Shown one piece after another: positions 25,724 to 36,101 of a stretch of 64,000 nt of DNA. Position 1 is the first letter of the stretch. Each line of letters opens with the position of its first letter. The stretch covers positions 1-64,000 of the forward strand of contig JAFTWA010000042.1 of assembly GCA_017465565.1 (NCBI GenBank), written 5' to 3'. The DNA is from Tyzzerella sp. Its GTDB lineage: Bacteria > Bacillota > Clostridia > Lachnospirales > Lachnospiraceae. The position numbers and the translations under genes were made by a program. The notes beneath the pieces were generated by a model. It was not told the origin of the DNA, ran no database searches, and worked only from the letters and a program-made list of their open reading frames with translations.

Positions 25724-27490
25724 ATGACAATTAAGGAAATTGCACAACTTGCTGGTGTATCTGTTGCCACAGTTTCAAAGGTTTTGAATAGAAAGGATAG
25801 CCATATTAGTACGGAAACAAGAGAGCGTATCTTAAAAATTGCGAAGGAGTGTCACTACACTCCTTATGGAGATGTGCTGAATAAGCAAAAAACTCGAAAA
25901 TTTTTAATTGGTATTATGATAGATTCTCAAAGTGGAAATGATCGTGTTGTTTCAGAGCTCGCAAGAGCTTTGGGGCGCAAGGGATATAGTGCAATTCTAG
26001 CTTCAAGCAAGACATCGGAAGATGAATATAAAAACTATATGATGCTGCTTTCGTATCAGGTAGATGGGATCATTTGGAATCCTGTAAAGAATTATGATGA
26101 GCGTCAAGAAACATTATTGAAAGAAAGTGGAGTTCCATATGTAGTATTAGATTTCAGAAAAGAGTCCACCATTTTTAATATTAGTTTTGATTATAAAGAA
26201 ATGGGTTACAAAATGACGCAAATGTTGATAGAGCGAGAGCACTGTGAAATTATGTGTCTTTTAGAGATTCATGGAGCGCGTGCGGAGTTGTTCTTCCAAG
26301 GGTATCTCCAGTGTCTGTTTGATAATGGCATTGTTTTTCGCGATTCATTGATACAAAAATGGAACAAAGATGAACCGTTTATATTCAATCTTTCGGAGTG
26401 TACGGGGGTAGTATGTTTTGATTTGAATCTTGCAAGACGCATATCAGCAATGGCGAAAGAACAAGGATTAAGTGTTCCAGAAGATTTATCTATTGTTGCG
26501 GCTGGCAAAGGTGAAGTCGGTGAGACAGAAGAGGACATTACTACGCTTGGCTATCCGATACGTCAACTCAGTCAATTTACAATAGACAGGTTAGTAAATA
26601 AGATTGAAGGCATTGAAGAGGCACCAGTGCGTTTTCAAATGCGTCACGAGTTTAACCATCTTAATAGTCTGCATACCAAATCTTATCCTCAGACAAAACG
26701 AATCATTGTCATTGGTCCAGTCTGTATGCTGACAGAATTAGAAATGTCCGAAAATATGGGATGTGAAGGAAATGCTGTTGCAAAAACAAATCGACTGAAA
26801 GTGGATGGCAGTATTTCACAGTCATATGAATTGGAACAGGTGGGACTGAATAGTTACCTGATTGGTAAAATTGGACGTGACCATTTTGGAGTATACTTGT
26901 ACAGATATTTAAAAGAAAATAATTTTCACATGGATGGCATCCAGATAGAGTCGGATAGCCAGACTGCCCATTTATATCAGCTTTCTTATGGAGATAAAAA
27001 GCAGCATCTGATTGCTTCCGGTAGTGATGTATTGTATCTAGATGGCGAGGAGTTAAAGATGTACCGCCATTTATTCTACCGTGCAAGGTTCTGTCTGCTT
27101 TATGAACAAATGGGTATCGACAAATTGAAGGAGGCTATTGGATTGGCACGCGAGATGGGAGTGTCACCTATTTTAAGATGCGATTTCGGAAATCTGGGAC
27201 AGGTAGATGTAGATTTAGATGTGGATATGGTTTTGATTTATCAGGAGAATGTGCAGGATTTTATAGCCAAGGCAGACCTGTATCTGGAAAAGGGAGCAAA
27301 AGCAGTCGCTGTTTTGTCTTCCGATGAATGGTATGGAAAAGATTGCGCTGGTAATGAGATTCATGAGAATTTAGGTGTAACACAAAGAAAGAAGATGGAT
27401 GCTATAACAGCCCAGATGCTTTCTAATATGACCGAGAACCACAGCTTTCTAGGGTCATTAAAAATTGCTGTGGAAACATGTAACAAATAA
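25724..27490 (+). CDS. LacI-family regulator fused to a degenerate PfkB kinase domain
   Basis: The 588-residue protein is much longer than the usual 330-350. Residues 1-50 form the LacI HTH and hinge helix. Residues about 55-315 are a periplasmic-binding-protein-like sensor. Residues about 325-588 align with ribokinase-like kinases: a VIGPVCM start, then SYLIGKIGRDHFG and a Gln/Glu-containing LLYEQ strand. The kinase is probably inactive. The GGKGAN substrate loop reads DGSISQS (about 360), and the anion-hole GAGD reads KKMD (about 553-556), keeping only the Asp. The C-terminus may be a second ligand sensor. It likely represses the importer operon through 20125-20140. Confidence 0.8.
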   Translation: MTIKEIAQLAGVSVATVSKVLNRKDSHISTETRERILKIAKECHYTPYGDVLNKQKTRKFLIGIMIDSQSGNDRVVSELARALGRKGYSAILASSKTSEDEYKNYMMLLSYQVDGIIWNPVKNYDERQETLLKESGVPYVVLDFRKESTIFNISFDYKEMGYKMTQMLIEREHCEIMCLLEIHGARAELFFQGYLQCLFDNGIVFRDSLIQKWNKDEPFIFNLSECTGVVCFDLNLARRISAMAKEQGLSVPEDLSIVAAGKGEVGETEEDITTLGYPIRQLSQFTIDRLVNKIEGIEEAPVRFQMRHEFNHLNSLHTKSYPQTKRIIVIGPVCMLTELEMSENMGCEGNAVAKTNRLKVDGSISQSYELEQVGLNSYLIGKIGRDHFGVYLYRYLKENNFHMDGIQIESDSQTAHLYQLSYGDKKQHLIASGSDVLYLDGEELKMYRHLFYRARFCLLYEQMGIDKLKEAIGLAREMGVSPILRCDFGNLGQVDVDLDVDMVLIYQENVQDFIAKADLYLEKGAKAVAVLSSDEWYGKDCAGNEIHENLGVTQRKKMDAITAQMLSNMTENHSFLGSLKIAVETCNK

Positions 27491-27535
27491 GATGTAATAA
27501 ATATAAATTTATATTAGGGAAGGTGAGAGAATGAA

Positions 27536-29089
27536 ATGAAAAAGCAGAAATATTTTCTCGCGGTTTTAATTGTATTAATTAGTATATTTGGAGTGGCTTG
27601 TGGAAATGAAAATGAGAGTTCTGCAGTTATTGTAATTGGAGAGGATACAAATCAAGAACTGGCCGAAAAAATCCAAGATGCAATGGGCAAATCTGTTGAT
27701 ATTGTTAAAGATACAGAAAAAACCAAGGCAACTACGGAAATTTTGATTGGAAATACAAATAGAGAGAAGTCACAGGCGGGCAGCAAAGGGCTTCGTGAAA
27801 ATGATGGATGGATTCGGTTTTATGATGGCAGCATTGTAATTCAGGGCAGTACATCAGAAAAATTAGAAAGCCTTGCTAATTATTTTGTGGAAAACTATGT
27901 GCCGGCGTGGAGAAATGGCGAAGATTTCCCAACTGGTTATGAAGATAATTATGTGGAATTAGGGAAATATTCTCTTCAGTCATTGTCTTTTGACGATACA
28001 GAAATCTATGAATATAGTATTGTGACAAAAGATGGAGAAGAAACATCAGACGCATTGATGTTACAAGAACATATTGAAGCAATGTCTAGTTATAAGCTTC
28101 CAATTATCTCAGCAACTGATTTAAAGGAAGGACAAAAAGCGATTGTCTTTGGAAGCAGTGAGGCAAGGGATGCTTCTGCGAAATGTAAGGAATTAGGAGA
28201 ACAGGAATTTCTGATGGAAGTGGATGGAGATACTCTATATCTGTGTGCATGGGATGTGTCGGAAGAATATGTTTTAGCTTATATGTTTTTGGGTGAGACA
28301 ATTGGCTGTCAGTTAAATACAGATACACCATCAGCGGCTGTATTGGCGTATACAGACTATAGCTTTAAGTTCACAACGGCATTTGATGGTTCCGGTAAAT
28401 TTAATGCAATGTGTACCCAGACCGCTCATTACCCTGTGCAGAATGAATTTAATGTTTTACAGGGTGGTTGCACAGACGGGGAATATCTTTATCTTGTTAT
28501 GCAGGATCAGATTAAGAACAGTCTGAACTGTGTAATTATGAAGGTTGACCCTTCAAATTGGGAAATTGTGCAGGTGAGTGATCCACTCCCAATCGACCAT
28601 GGTAACAGTATTACATATTTACCTGATGAGAATCAATTTGTGATTTCGAATTGTGATCCAGATCCGACACTAGTAAGCTATGTAAAAGCAGATAGTTTGG
28701 AGCTTATAGAAACAGTAAAAGTTCCTTATACGGTATTTTCGTATGCATGGAGTCAGGAAAGGCAACAGTTTGCAGCAATGGGCTCTAATAAGGTTATGCT
28801 TTTGACTGATGAGAATCTAAAAGTAACAGAATCTTTTAATGGACTAGCAAGCAATTTTTCGAATCAAGGGTATGTAGTGGATGATGAATATGTTTATGTG
28901 GTTTCGATTTCGAGTAACAATATTCATGTGTGTGATTGGGAAGGAAATTGGATAGAAACTATCGGTATTCCTGTGGGAACCGAGATGGAAAGTATGGTGC
29001 CATACGGAGAAGGTGACCTATATTACACAACATTTTGGAATAATGGTGCTGACGTATTTGCAACTATTTTCTATAGAAGATTGTACTAA
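27536..29089 (+). CDS. Lipoprotein with C-terminal beta-propeller-like domain, unknown function
   Basis: The 517-residue protein has a lipoprotein signal peptide with Cys in GVACGN (about residue 22). Residues about 27-270 contain two segments of the kind EILIGNTNR / KAIVFGSSEARD, similar to the accessory N-terminal domain of some glycoside hydrolases; no hydrolase active site is seen. Residues about 285-517 have repeating aromatic/Asp blades (DGEYLYLV, DDEYVYVV, GEGDLYYT), suggesting a beta-propeller. It may be a surface carbohydrate-binding component of the nearby importer. An out-of-frame ATG five bases upstream ends at once in ATGAAATGA, overlapping this start. Confidence 0.6.
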   Translation: MKKQKYFLAVLIVLISIFGVACGNENESSAVIVIGEDTNQELAEKIQDAMGKSVDIVKDTEKTKATTEILIGNTNREKSQAGSKGLRENDGWIRFYDGSIVIQGSTSEKLESLANYFVENYVPAWRNGEDFPTGYEDNYVELGKYSLQSLSFDDTEIYEYSIVTKDGEETSDALMLQEHIEAMSSYKLPIISATDLKEGQKAIVFGSSEARDASAKCKELGEQEFLMEVDGDTLYLCAWDVSEEYVLAYMFLGETIGCQLNTDTPSAAVLAYTDYSFKFTTAFDGSGKFNAMCTQTAHYPVQNEFNVLQGGCTDGEYLYLVMQDQIKNSLNCVIMKVDPSNWEIVQVSDPLPIDHGNSITYLPDENQFVISNCDPDPTLVSYVKADSLELIETVKVPYTVFSYAWSQERQQFAAMGSNKVMLLTDENLKVTESFNGLASNFSNQGYVVDDEYVYVVSISSNNIHVCDWEGNWIETIGIPVGTEMESMVPYGEGDLYYTTFWNNGADVFATIFYRRLY

Positions 29090-29110
29090 TTGTTACTGAA
29101 AGGAGAACAT

Positions 29111-32100
29111 ATGAATAGCGAAGTAAATGTTCAGGAAAAAAGGAAACGTGATAAAAAGAAATTGATAGGATTACTGGGAGTAATTCTGCTGGCAGGTATT
29201 GCGGTTCTGTTCCTTGTTTTTTACAACAGAGGTGAGGATAAGACGACATGGCTGAAGCGTCAATTACAAGATTCTTCTGAAAAGACAATTGAGATAGACG
29301 AAAATATATATATTACAGAATCACTTGTAATAAACGGCAATAAAACAATCAGTGGTACAGGTACGATTGTGTACAGACCGAAGAAAGCAGAGAAATTGAA
29401 ATTAGAGGAATACCGTATTCCAGAAGATGAATGTCAGGCAACAAAAATTGCTGATTTGTCAGAAGTAAACGCTATGTTTGATGTTTCTGATGGTGGTCAG
29501 TTGACTATTACGGGCAGTGTAACGGTAGATGCAAATAACAAAGCACTTGGCGTAAAGGTGGATGGAAATGGTACATTGACTGTCTCTGATTCGGCAGTAC
29601 TTACAGGGGGATTAGGTTCAAATATTCTAAATGGTGGAAGCCTGACTATATCTGGAGGCAGGATTGAAGCAGAAAACGGCTATAATATTATGACAAATGG
29701 ACGTATGTTGGTGACAGACGGAGAAATTACTGGCAGTGGCAAACGTTTGATGAATATTGTGGCAAGTGGAACTGTGGACATTGAAGGTGGTGCTGTTTCT
29801 GGAGCGCAGGGAACAAATGTATATTTGACAGATGGAAACATCTCAGTAAGTGGTGGAACCATTGATGCAGCAGAACTTGATAATGTTTTTGTTGAAAATG
29901 GAGAAATTGAGGTTACAGGTGGAACAATCCAGGCTGGAAATCACGGTGTGCACAATACAGGAACTGTTGTTATGACAGGCGGGACTTATATTGGTAACAC
30001 CAATAATCTATATAATGAAGGTCGTGCTACTGTAAAGAATTTGAGTTTTGGAAATTCTTTGGCACAGAATATTGTAAACACTGGAAAGAATGCGCAGATG
30101 GAAATGACAGATGCGGTAATAGAATCGGCTACAACCCATGGTGTATATAATGCACGTGGTGCGAAATTAGACGTGGAAAAGCTGACCGTAAAATCTGCCT
30201 TAGCAAAAGGAATACATAATGGTGGAGGTTACTTAACTGGTAAGAATATCACTATAGTAAGTACTGGCGGAGCAGGTGTCGGAAATGAGATAGAGAAAGG
30301 CTGGACAGAAAAAGGGAAAGTAACCATTGAAGGTCTTAAAGTACTGAAAGCAAGTAATTTCAATTTGCTCAATTCCAGTGGAGAGATGACAATTCATGAT
30401 GCAGAATTAGGGATGATTGCTACTAATAGCATTCAGGTTATCGGTGGTACTCTTAATTTGAAAGACATTGAGGTTGCAGGTACTACAGGTACAGGGACGT
30501 CCCATGGTATCTATATGTTGGGTGGCACAATCAATGCGGAAAACTTAAGTATTGAAAGAAGTGTCAGCCGTGGTATTCAAAACCGGGGTGGCCAGTTTAA
30601 TGGTAAAAATATTACGGTTAAAAATATTTCAGGAACTGGTATTGGAAATCTAGTAGGTGTAGATGATGTCAGTCAAGGCACCATAACGATTGATGGGCTG
30701 AATGTAACAGGTGTAAAGGGATATTCAATTCAGAATACAAATACAGGAACCATTAACATTACCAATGCAGTGGTTGAAGTGGCTAACACAACGGGTGTGC
30801 GTATCGATGATGGTGCAATAAACCTTACAGATGTGAAGCTTATAGGTGTAACATCCGAAAATGAGGCGGCGAGTAAATATAATGGCATCACTGCAAAGGG
30901 TGGTACACTTACGCTTAAGAATACAACTATCAAGAGTATGTTAGGAAGAAGTATCAGTAATGAAGGTGCAGAGATTATAGGTACAAACATTACTGTAAAT
31001 GGTACTGGGGGAAGCGGTGTTGCTACTCTGAATGGTACAACTAAGATTAATAAATTAACAACAACCGGAGTATACGGATACAACGTAGATGCACAAGGTG
31101 GAAAGACAATTATCATTGATGGAACGTTGAATTCGAGCGAAACGACAAATGTCCGCGTAAAAGAAGGTACATTACATCTTGAAAATGTTTTGGTAGACGG
31201 GGCACCTGCGGTAGTAGCTGCTGACGGAACCGTAAATAAGTACAATGGCATTACAGCAACCGGTGGAAATATGGTTTTGAAGAATGTCACGGTACAAAAT
31301 ACGGCAGGACGTTGTCTGAACTGTACAGGAACTATCGTGACAGGAGAAAATGTAGTTGTAAAAAATGCTACAGGAACAGCGGTTTATAATAGTAATGGAA
31401 GTATCGACATTGATGGACTTGAAGCGAGTGGCGGCACTGGTCATAATGTGGATGTGCAGTCAGGAAGTGTAAGCCTCAAGAATGCAGTTCTTGGCGAGAC
31501 AAAGACAACAAGTGTGAATATTGCAAATGGAAGTCTTTCTTTGAAAAATACATTGATAGATGGAGCACCAGCAATTGCAGATGAAAAAGGAGAAATCAAG
31601 TCTTATCACGGAATTACTGCAAATGGTGGAAAAGTGAGTTTGGATACCGTTACCATTCAAAATACAGCTTCCCGAAATTTGAATAATAATGCTGCAGAAA
31701 TCACAGGAAAGAATGTAGTTTTGAAAAATGCTGGTACAACAAGCTTATACAATAATGGAACAGTAACAATCGATGGATTGGAAATCAAGGGAAAAGAAGG
31801 AATTGCGGCACACAATGTGGACAGTGCAGGAACACTAACACTGAAGAATGCAACGTTATGCCAGACAGGTACGACAAGTATCAATCTAAGACAAGATTCT
31901 GTTACAACATTGGAAAATGTAGTGATAGAAGGTACAACATCGGGTCATGGTATTTATCTCAAAAAGAGTGCAGCCTTGAACTTTGATGGATTGACTATTA
32001 AGAATGTAGCGGGCAGAGCATTGACTAATGGTTATGAAAACATCGATGGGGGAACCGTTAACGGAAAAAACCTTGTGGTTAACACTACAGGAGGCACAGC

Positions 32101-35100
32101 AGTAGCCAATGTAACCGGAATTATGAAGATTGATGGATTTGAGGCGAGCGTTGGGACTGGTCATAATGTGGATGTGCAGTCAGGAAGTGTAAGTATCGAG
32201 AATGCAGTTCTTGGTGAGACCAAGACAACAAACGTAAATATCGAAAAAGGAAGTCTTTCTTTGAAAAATGCATTAATAGATGGAGCACCAGCAATTGCAG
32301 ATGAAAAAGGAGAAATCAAGTCTTATCACGGAATCACTGCAAATGGTGGAAAAGTGAGTTTGGATACCGTTACAATTCAAAATACAGCTTCCCGAAATTT
32401 GAATAATAATGCTGCAGAAATCACAGGAAAGAAAGTAGTTTTGAAAAATGCGGGTACAACAAGCTTATATAATAATGGAACTGTAACAATTGATGGATTG
32501 GAAATCAAGGGAAAAGAAGGAATCGCAGCACACAATGTGGACAGTGCAGGAACACTAACGCTGAAGAATGCAACTTTATGTCAGACAGGTACGACAAGTA
32601 TTAATCTAAGACAAGATTCTGTTACAACATTAGAAAATGTAGTGATAGAAGGTACAACGTCAGGTCATGGAGTTTATGTCAAGAAAAATGCAACCTTAAA
32701 TTTTGATGGATTGACTGTTAAGAATGTAGCAGGCAGAGCATTAACGAATGGTTATACAAATGTTGAAGGCGGAAGCGTTATCGGTAAAAAACTCGTGATT
32801 GACACCACGGGAGGCACGGCAGTTGCCAATGTAACAGGAACTGTGAAGCTTGATGGGGTTACCATTGATGGAAGAACGGGGTATGCGGTTGATAACTCTG
32901 AAACTATGGAACTGAGAAATGTTGAAATCGAAGCATACGAAAAAGCTTCTGCAATCAAAAATACTGGTGAACTGATAGTAGACGGCGGAACAATTAATGC
33001 AGGAACCTATGCTGGTATTAATCACGTGTCAGGCTCGGTAACGCTGGAAGGAACATTGACTGTCAACACTTCAAGCTACCCTATTTACCTGGATCCAGAT
33101 AAGGAAGTAGAAACACTCAATCTTGCAGAGGGAGTAACGTTTATTGCGGAATCAAGGATTAATTTGCCAACGAGCCATGTTATAACCGTACTTGGAGAAA
33201 TCGGAAACACTCCAGAACAAGTAATTGCATTTACACCAGCAAATGTCACATCGGGGACAGTTTATGTAGATACACCGAATGTTGAGCTGGCGAAAAAACT
33301 TGCAGATATGAATGTATTTAAGCCAAAAGGAGTGTCAGCAATCGCTGGCGAAGGTGACAATGCTGATAAGTTAGTGGCAGGGACTGTTGTATTTGATGAA
33401 GAAGCAACGATAATCGAGGTTTCTACATGGGCAGATTTAAAAACTGCGATTGAGAATACAGAAGAAGGCGATAACTTACATATTGTTCTTTTAAATAATA
33501 TTGATGAGACTGAAGAGAGTGTCATTACAGTCGGTCTAAAAGCAACTACGAAAGTAACGCTTTCAGATAATGGAAAAGGTTACATGATTAAGAGAACGGA
33601 TTTGACAAATGCCTTATTTAAAGTGAATCCAGTTTCTGTCATGAACATTGATGGAACACTTACGATAGATGGGGCATCTGACAAGACAAGCCAATCTAAA
33701 GAAGCAATTTTCCTAAATGAAGGTACGCTGACTATTGGTAGCGGTGTGACTATAAAGAATGGTTATAAATCAAGTTCAGATAACAGCCTTTCGGGCACTG
33801 GAAAATCAGCAGGTGCGATTGAAAGTACCGGAACACTGGAGATTAATGGTACAGTAACTGCTTCTGGAAGTAAAAATTGCAGCGCAATTGCAGTATTAAG
33901 TGGAACGTTCACAACAAATGGTGCAAAATTAAACAGCAATATCAGTAGCCGTGCGGTTCGTATTGCCTCAGGAACAGCAGTATTAACGAATACAGAGATT
34001 TGCAACAATACATTTACTACAAAGAAAACATCTGGAGCGGGATTACTGATTGATAATGGTTCTGTCACTATTAGTGGAGGCACAATTAGTAACAATAAAA
34101 CATATGCTTATACAAATACAGATAAAGATACAGATTCTAACGGAGCGGGCATTTATGTGATGAATACTGCAAGTCTGACAATCGAAAATTGTACACTTGG
34201 AGGTAATGAGGCTGGTGGATATGGTGGCGCAATTGGAAGTACTAGCAGTGGAAAGGTGAAATTGACCAATTGTGTGCTCAATGGCAATAAAGCAGGCACA
34301 CACGGAGCTGCAATCCGAATCAATAAGAAAAACAGTACGAGTATTCTTGAAATGATAGGATGTACTGTAACAAATAATACAGCTGCGCAACAAGCAGGTG
34401 CAATCATCAGTAATGCTAAGACTGTAACTATGACAAATTGTACTTTCACTGGTAATACAGCTGAGGGATATGTAGGTGTGCTATTTTTCAACGAAACTAA
34501 TAGCCAGGAAGTTACGCTAACAGATTGTGAAATTAACAGTAATACAGGTACGACGGGTGTCGGAGCCATTCGAATTGACAATGGAAAGCTTACTTTGAAT
34601 AATTGTGAAGTGAAAGATAATATAGTCACGAGTGGTAATGCAGGTGCAATTTGGGCTGGTAGCAGTAATGAACTCATATTAAATAATACAGAAATTAGCG
34701 GTAATACGGCCAGTGGTTCTGGTAATGGCGGAGCAATTTATGTGAATAATTCAGGAGCAATTACCTTGAACAATTGTACAGTTACAGGTAATAGTAACGC
34801 ACAAGGTGGTGCATTCTATATTACTCATCCTTCAGCTAGTGTGACCGTAGAAGGCGGTACCATATCAAATAATGTAGCAACTACTGGACGTGGTGGTGCA
34901 GTACGAATAGAAAATGGAACCATCACGATTACGGGATGTACGATTAGTGATAATAGTGCGCCGACATCTGGAGGAGCTTTCTTCATCAACCAGTACACGG
35001 CAAAGGATGGAACGTATTATCATGGGAAAGTTTATATGACTTCATGTACTTTGAATGGTAATAGTTCAAATGGAGATGGTCCAACAATTCATGTGGCAGG

Positions 35101-35209
35101 AACCTTGTCATTAAAGAATTGTAAGATAAATAATATTTCATCAGTGAATGATGCAAACAAGGATCAGATTTGTCAAACAGATATTGCAACTGTAACAAAC
35201 GAGGAATAA
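29111..35209 (+). CDS. Giant beta-helix repeat surface protein with N-terminal membrane anchor
   Basis: The 2,032-residue protein starts with a basic cytoplasmic tail and one membrane helix (about residues 22-42). It lacks a cleavage site and a C-terminal sorting signal, so it looks like a type II anchored surface protein. Residues about 60-1330 are made of short Gly/Asn/Thr-rich strands (NGGS, GTVTIDGL, GHNVDVQSG) of a right-handed beta-helix. A linker follows at about 1330-1520. The last 500 residues carry GGAI/NGGAIY-type repeats like polymorphic membrane (PMP) proteins. Residues about 772-1251 are two copies of a 240-residue unit. AAGGAG sets the start at 29111. Binding or degrading a polysaccharide, or adhesion, are possible; no catalytic residues are evident. 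Confidence 0.75.
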   Translation: MNSEVNVQEKRKRDKKKLIGLLGVILLAGIAVLFLVFYNRGEDKTTWLKRQLQDSSEKTIEIDENIYITESLVINGNKTISGTGTIVYRPKKAEKLKLEEYRIPEDECQATKIADLSEVNAMFDVSDGGQLTITGSVTVDANNKALGVKVDGNGTLTVSDSAVLTGGLGSNILNGGSLTISGGRIEAENGYNIMTNGRMLVTDGEITGSGKRLMNIVASGTVDIEGGAVSGAQGTNVYLTDGNISVSGGTIDAAELDNVFVENGEIEVTGGTIQAGNHGVHNTGTVVMTGGTYIGNTNNLYNEGRATVKNLSFGNSLAQNIVNTGKNAQMEMTDAVIESATTHGVYNARGAKLDVEKLTVKSALAKGIHNGGGYLTGKNITIVSTGGAGVGNEIEKGWTEKGKVTIEGLKVLKASNFNLLNSSGEMTIHDAELGMIATNSIQVIGGTLNLKDIEVAGTTGTGTSHGIYMLGGTINAENLSIERSVSRGIQNRGGQFNGKNITVKNISGTGIGNLVGVDDVSQGTITIDGLNVTGVKGYSIQNTNTGTINITNAVVEVANTTGVRIDDGAINLTDVKLIGVTSENEAASKYNGITAKGGTLTLKNTTIKSMLGRSISNEGAEIIGTNITVNGTGGSGVATLNGTTKINKLTTTGVYGYNVDAQGGKTIIIDGTLNSSETTNVRVKEGTLHLENVLVDGAPAVVAADGTVNKYNGITATGGNMVLKNVTVQNTAGRCLNCTGTIVTGENVVVKNATGTAVYNSNGSIDIDGLEASGGTGHNVDVQSGSVSLKNAVLGETKTTSVNIANGSLSLKNTLIDGAPAIADEKGEIKSYHGITANGGKVSLDTVTIQNTASRNLNNNAAEITGKNVVLKNAGTTSLYNNGTVTIDGLEIKGKEGIAAHNVDSAGTLTLKNATLCQTGTTSINLRQDSVTTLENVVIEGTTSGHGIYLKKSAALNFDGLTIKNVAGRALTNGYENIDGGTVNGKNLVVNTTGGTAVANVTGIMKIDGFEASVGTGHNVDVQSGSVSIENAVLGETKTTNVNIEKGSLSLKNALIDGAPAIADEKGEIKSYHGITANGGKVSLDTVTIQNTASRNLNNNAAEITGKKVVLKNAGTTSLYNNGTVTIDGLEIKGKEGIAAHNVDSAGTLTLKNATLCQTGTTSINLRQDSVTTLENVVIEGTTSGHGVYVKKNATLNFDGLTVKNVAGRALTNGYTNVEGGSVIGKKLVIDTTGGTAVANVTGTVKLDGVTIDGRTGYAVDNSETMELRNVEIEAYEKASAIKNTGELIVDGGTINAGTYAGINHVSGSVTLEGTLTVNTSSYPIYLDPDKEVETLNLAEGVTFIAESRINLPTSHVITVLGEIGNTPEQVIAFTPANVTSGTVYVDTPNVELAKKLADMNVFKPKGVSAIAGEGDNADKLVAGTVVFDEEATIIEVSTWADLKTAIENTEEGDNLHIVLLNNIDETEESVITVGLKATTKVTLSDNGKGYMIKRTDLTNALFKVNPVSVMNIDGTLTIDGASDKTSQSKEAIFLNEGTLTIGSGVTIKNGYKSSSDNSLSGTGKSAGAIESTGTLEINGTVTASGSKNCSAIAVLSGTFTTNGAKLNSNISSRAVRIASGTAVLTNTEICNNTFTTKKTSGAGLLIDNGSVTISGGTISNNKTYAYTNTDKDTDSNGAGIYVMNTASLTIENCTLGGNEAGGYGGAIGSTSSGKVKLTNCVLNGNKAGTHGAAIRINKKNSTSILEMIGCTVTNNTAAQQAGAIISNAKTVTMTNCTFTGNTAEGYVGVLFFNETNSQEVTLTDCEINSNTGTTGVGAIRIDNGKLTLNNCEVKDNIVTSGNAGAIWAGSSNELILNNTEISGNTASGSGNGGAIYVNNSGAITLNNCTVTGNSNAQGGAFYITHPSASVTVEGGTISNNVATTGRGGAVRIENGTITITGCTISDNSAPTSGGAFFINQYTAKDGTYYHGKVYMTSCTLNGNSSNGDGPTIHVAGTLSLKNCKINNISSVNDANKDQICQTDIATVTNEE
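31424..32863 (+). repeat. 720-bp tandem duplication inside the beta-helix gene
   Basis: Two units of 720 bp (31424-32143 and 32144-32863) encode nearly the same 240 residues. Long stretches, for example around 31560-31900 and 32280-32620, differ at only scattered bases. The unit is in frame, so copy-number change would keep the gene open. Confidence 0.85.
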
Positions 35210-35228
35210 AAAGTATATAAAAACAGAT

Positions 35229-35271
35229 ACATAGGCTGCTGGTGGAATATGTTCGATGCAGCAGTCTATGT
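35229..35271 (+). terminator. Hairpin after the beta-helix gene
   Basis: A 13-bp stem (35229-35241 with 35259-35271, one G-T pair) is followed by only TTTATTAAGG. It may be a weak terminator or a processing hairpin. No convincing promoter lies between it and the gene at 35295, so the downstream catabolic genes may depend on read-through. Confidence 0.6.
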
Positions 35272-35294
35272 TTATTAAGGAAAGGAAAAAAGAC

Positions 35295-36083
35295 ATGAAG
35301 TATTCAGCTAGTTCTTTGAGTTTTCCTCAAGGTTCTGTCAGAGGGTTGAAAAAGCTAGATAAGAGAATCGGAATTGAAATCTTTTACGAATTTGCCAGTG
35401 AAGATATGTGGAATCATGTTCTAGAGGAAGCAATGGATCATCGAGAAGGTGAATTCAGTATTCATAGTCCGATGTTTTATGCAAACGTGGGTTACAGTGA
35501 TGAAAAAGAGTTGATTCGGGAACTCAGTGTTCCGTTTGAACTTTATCATAGGTTCAATGGTCAATTTTATGTATTACATTCCCAGGGAGAAGGTTATATT
35601 CCGAGTGATGAGATTGAAAGAGCAGATTTACGAAGGAAAGTAACTGAGAGAATTAAGACTTTTTCCGAGATTTGTGAAAGTGAAGGAATAACACTGGTAA
35701 TAGAAAATTTATATCAGGGAACTCCAGGACCACTATTTAGTCAAGAAGAATACATACAGTTATTTGACGCAGTTCCGAAAGCAAAGGCCTTAATCGATGT
35801 GGGGCATGCAGTACTTGGACGGTATGATATTTATGAGGTACAAAAGGCCTTAAAAGAACGATTGATCGGCTATCATGTCCATGATAACGATGGAATACGA
35901 GACTTTCATTGGAGAATGGAAGCGGAAAATGGCGTGGTAGATTGGGATAAGTTCTGTCTAGGTGTGAAGAAATACACACCGGATGCAACTCTGGTTATGG
36001 AATATGTACATGCAAAACCAGATGATTACACAGATGATATGGAAAAATTTGAAAGAAAAATGAAAGATATTAACATTATGTAA
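35295..36083 (+). CDS. Sugar phosphate isomerase/epimerase-like TIM-barrel protein
   Basis: The 262-residue protein fits the xylose-isomerase-like AP-endonuclease-2 TIM-barrel family. Probable metal ligands are Glu in LVIENLYQG, Asp/His in ALIDVGHAV, His in GYHVHDNDG and Glu in LVMEYVH. Members include sugar epimerases, IolE-type dehydratases and deglycosylases; the substrate is not evident. AAAGGAAAGG precedes the ATG at 35295, and earlier in-frame starts lie within the hairpin. It is followed closely by the PHP gene. Confidence 0.75.
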   Translation: MKYSASSLSFPQGSVRGLKKLDKRIGIEIFYEFASEDMWNHVLEEAMDHREGEFSIHSPMFYANVGYSDEKELIRELSVPFELYHRFNGQFYVLHSQGEGYIPSDEIERADLRRKVTERIKTFSEICESEGITLVIENLYQGTPGPLFSQEEYIQLFDAVPKAKALIDVGHAVLGRYDIYEVQKALKERLIGYHVHDNDGIRDFHWRMEAENGVVDWDKFCLGVKKYTPDATLVMEYVHAKPDDYTDDMEKFERKMKDINIM

Positions 36084-36101
36084 AAGAGGTTGGATAGAAG
36101 A

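Noticed and set aside
30730-34677. Long minus-strand open frames (up to 186 codons) opposite the beta-helix gene
   Set aside because: They mirror the Thr/Asn/Gly repeat codons of the plus-strand gene and lack start signals.
31424-35190. Regular repeats that could suggest a CRISPR array or minisatellite
   Set aside because: Units are coding, in frame and of 720 bp or protein-level motifs, with no short direct repeats and unique spacers.
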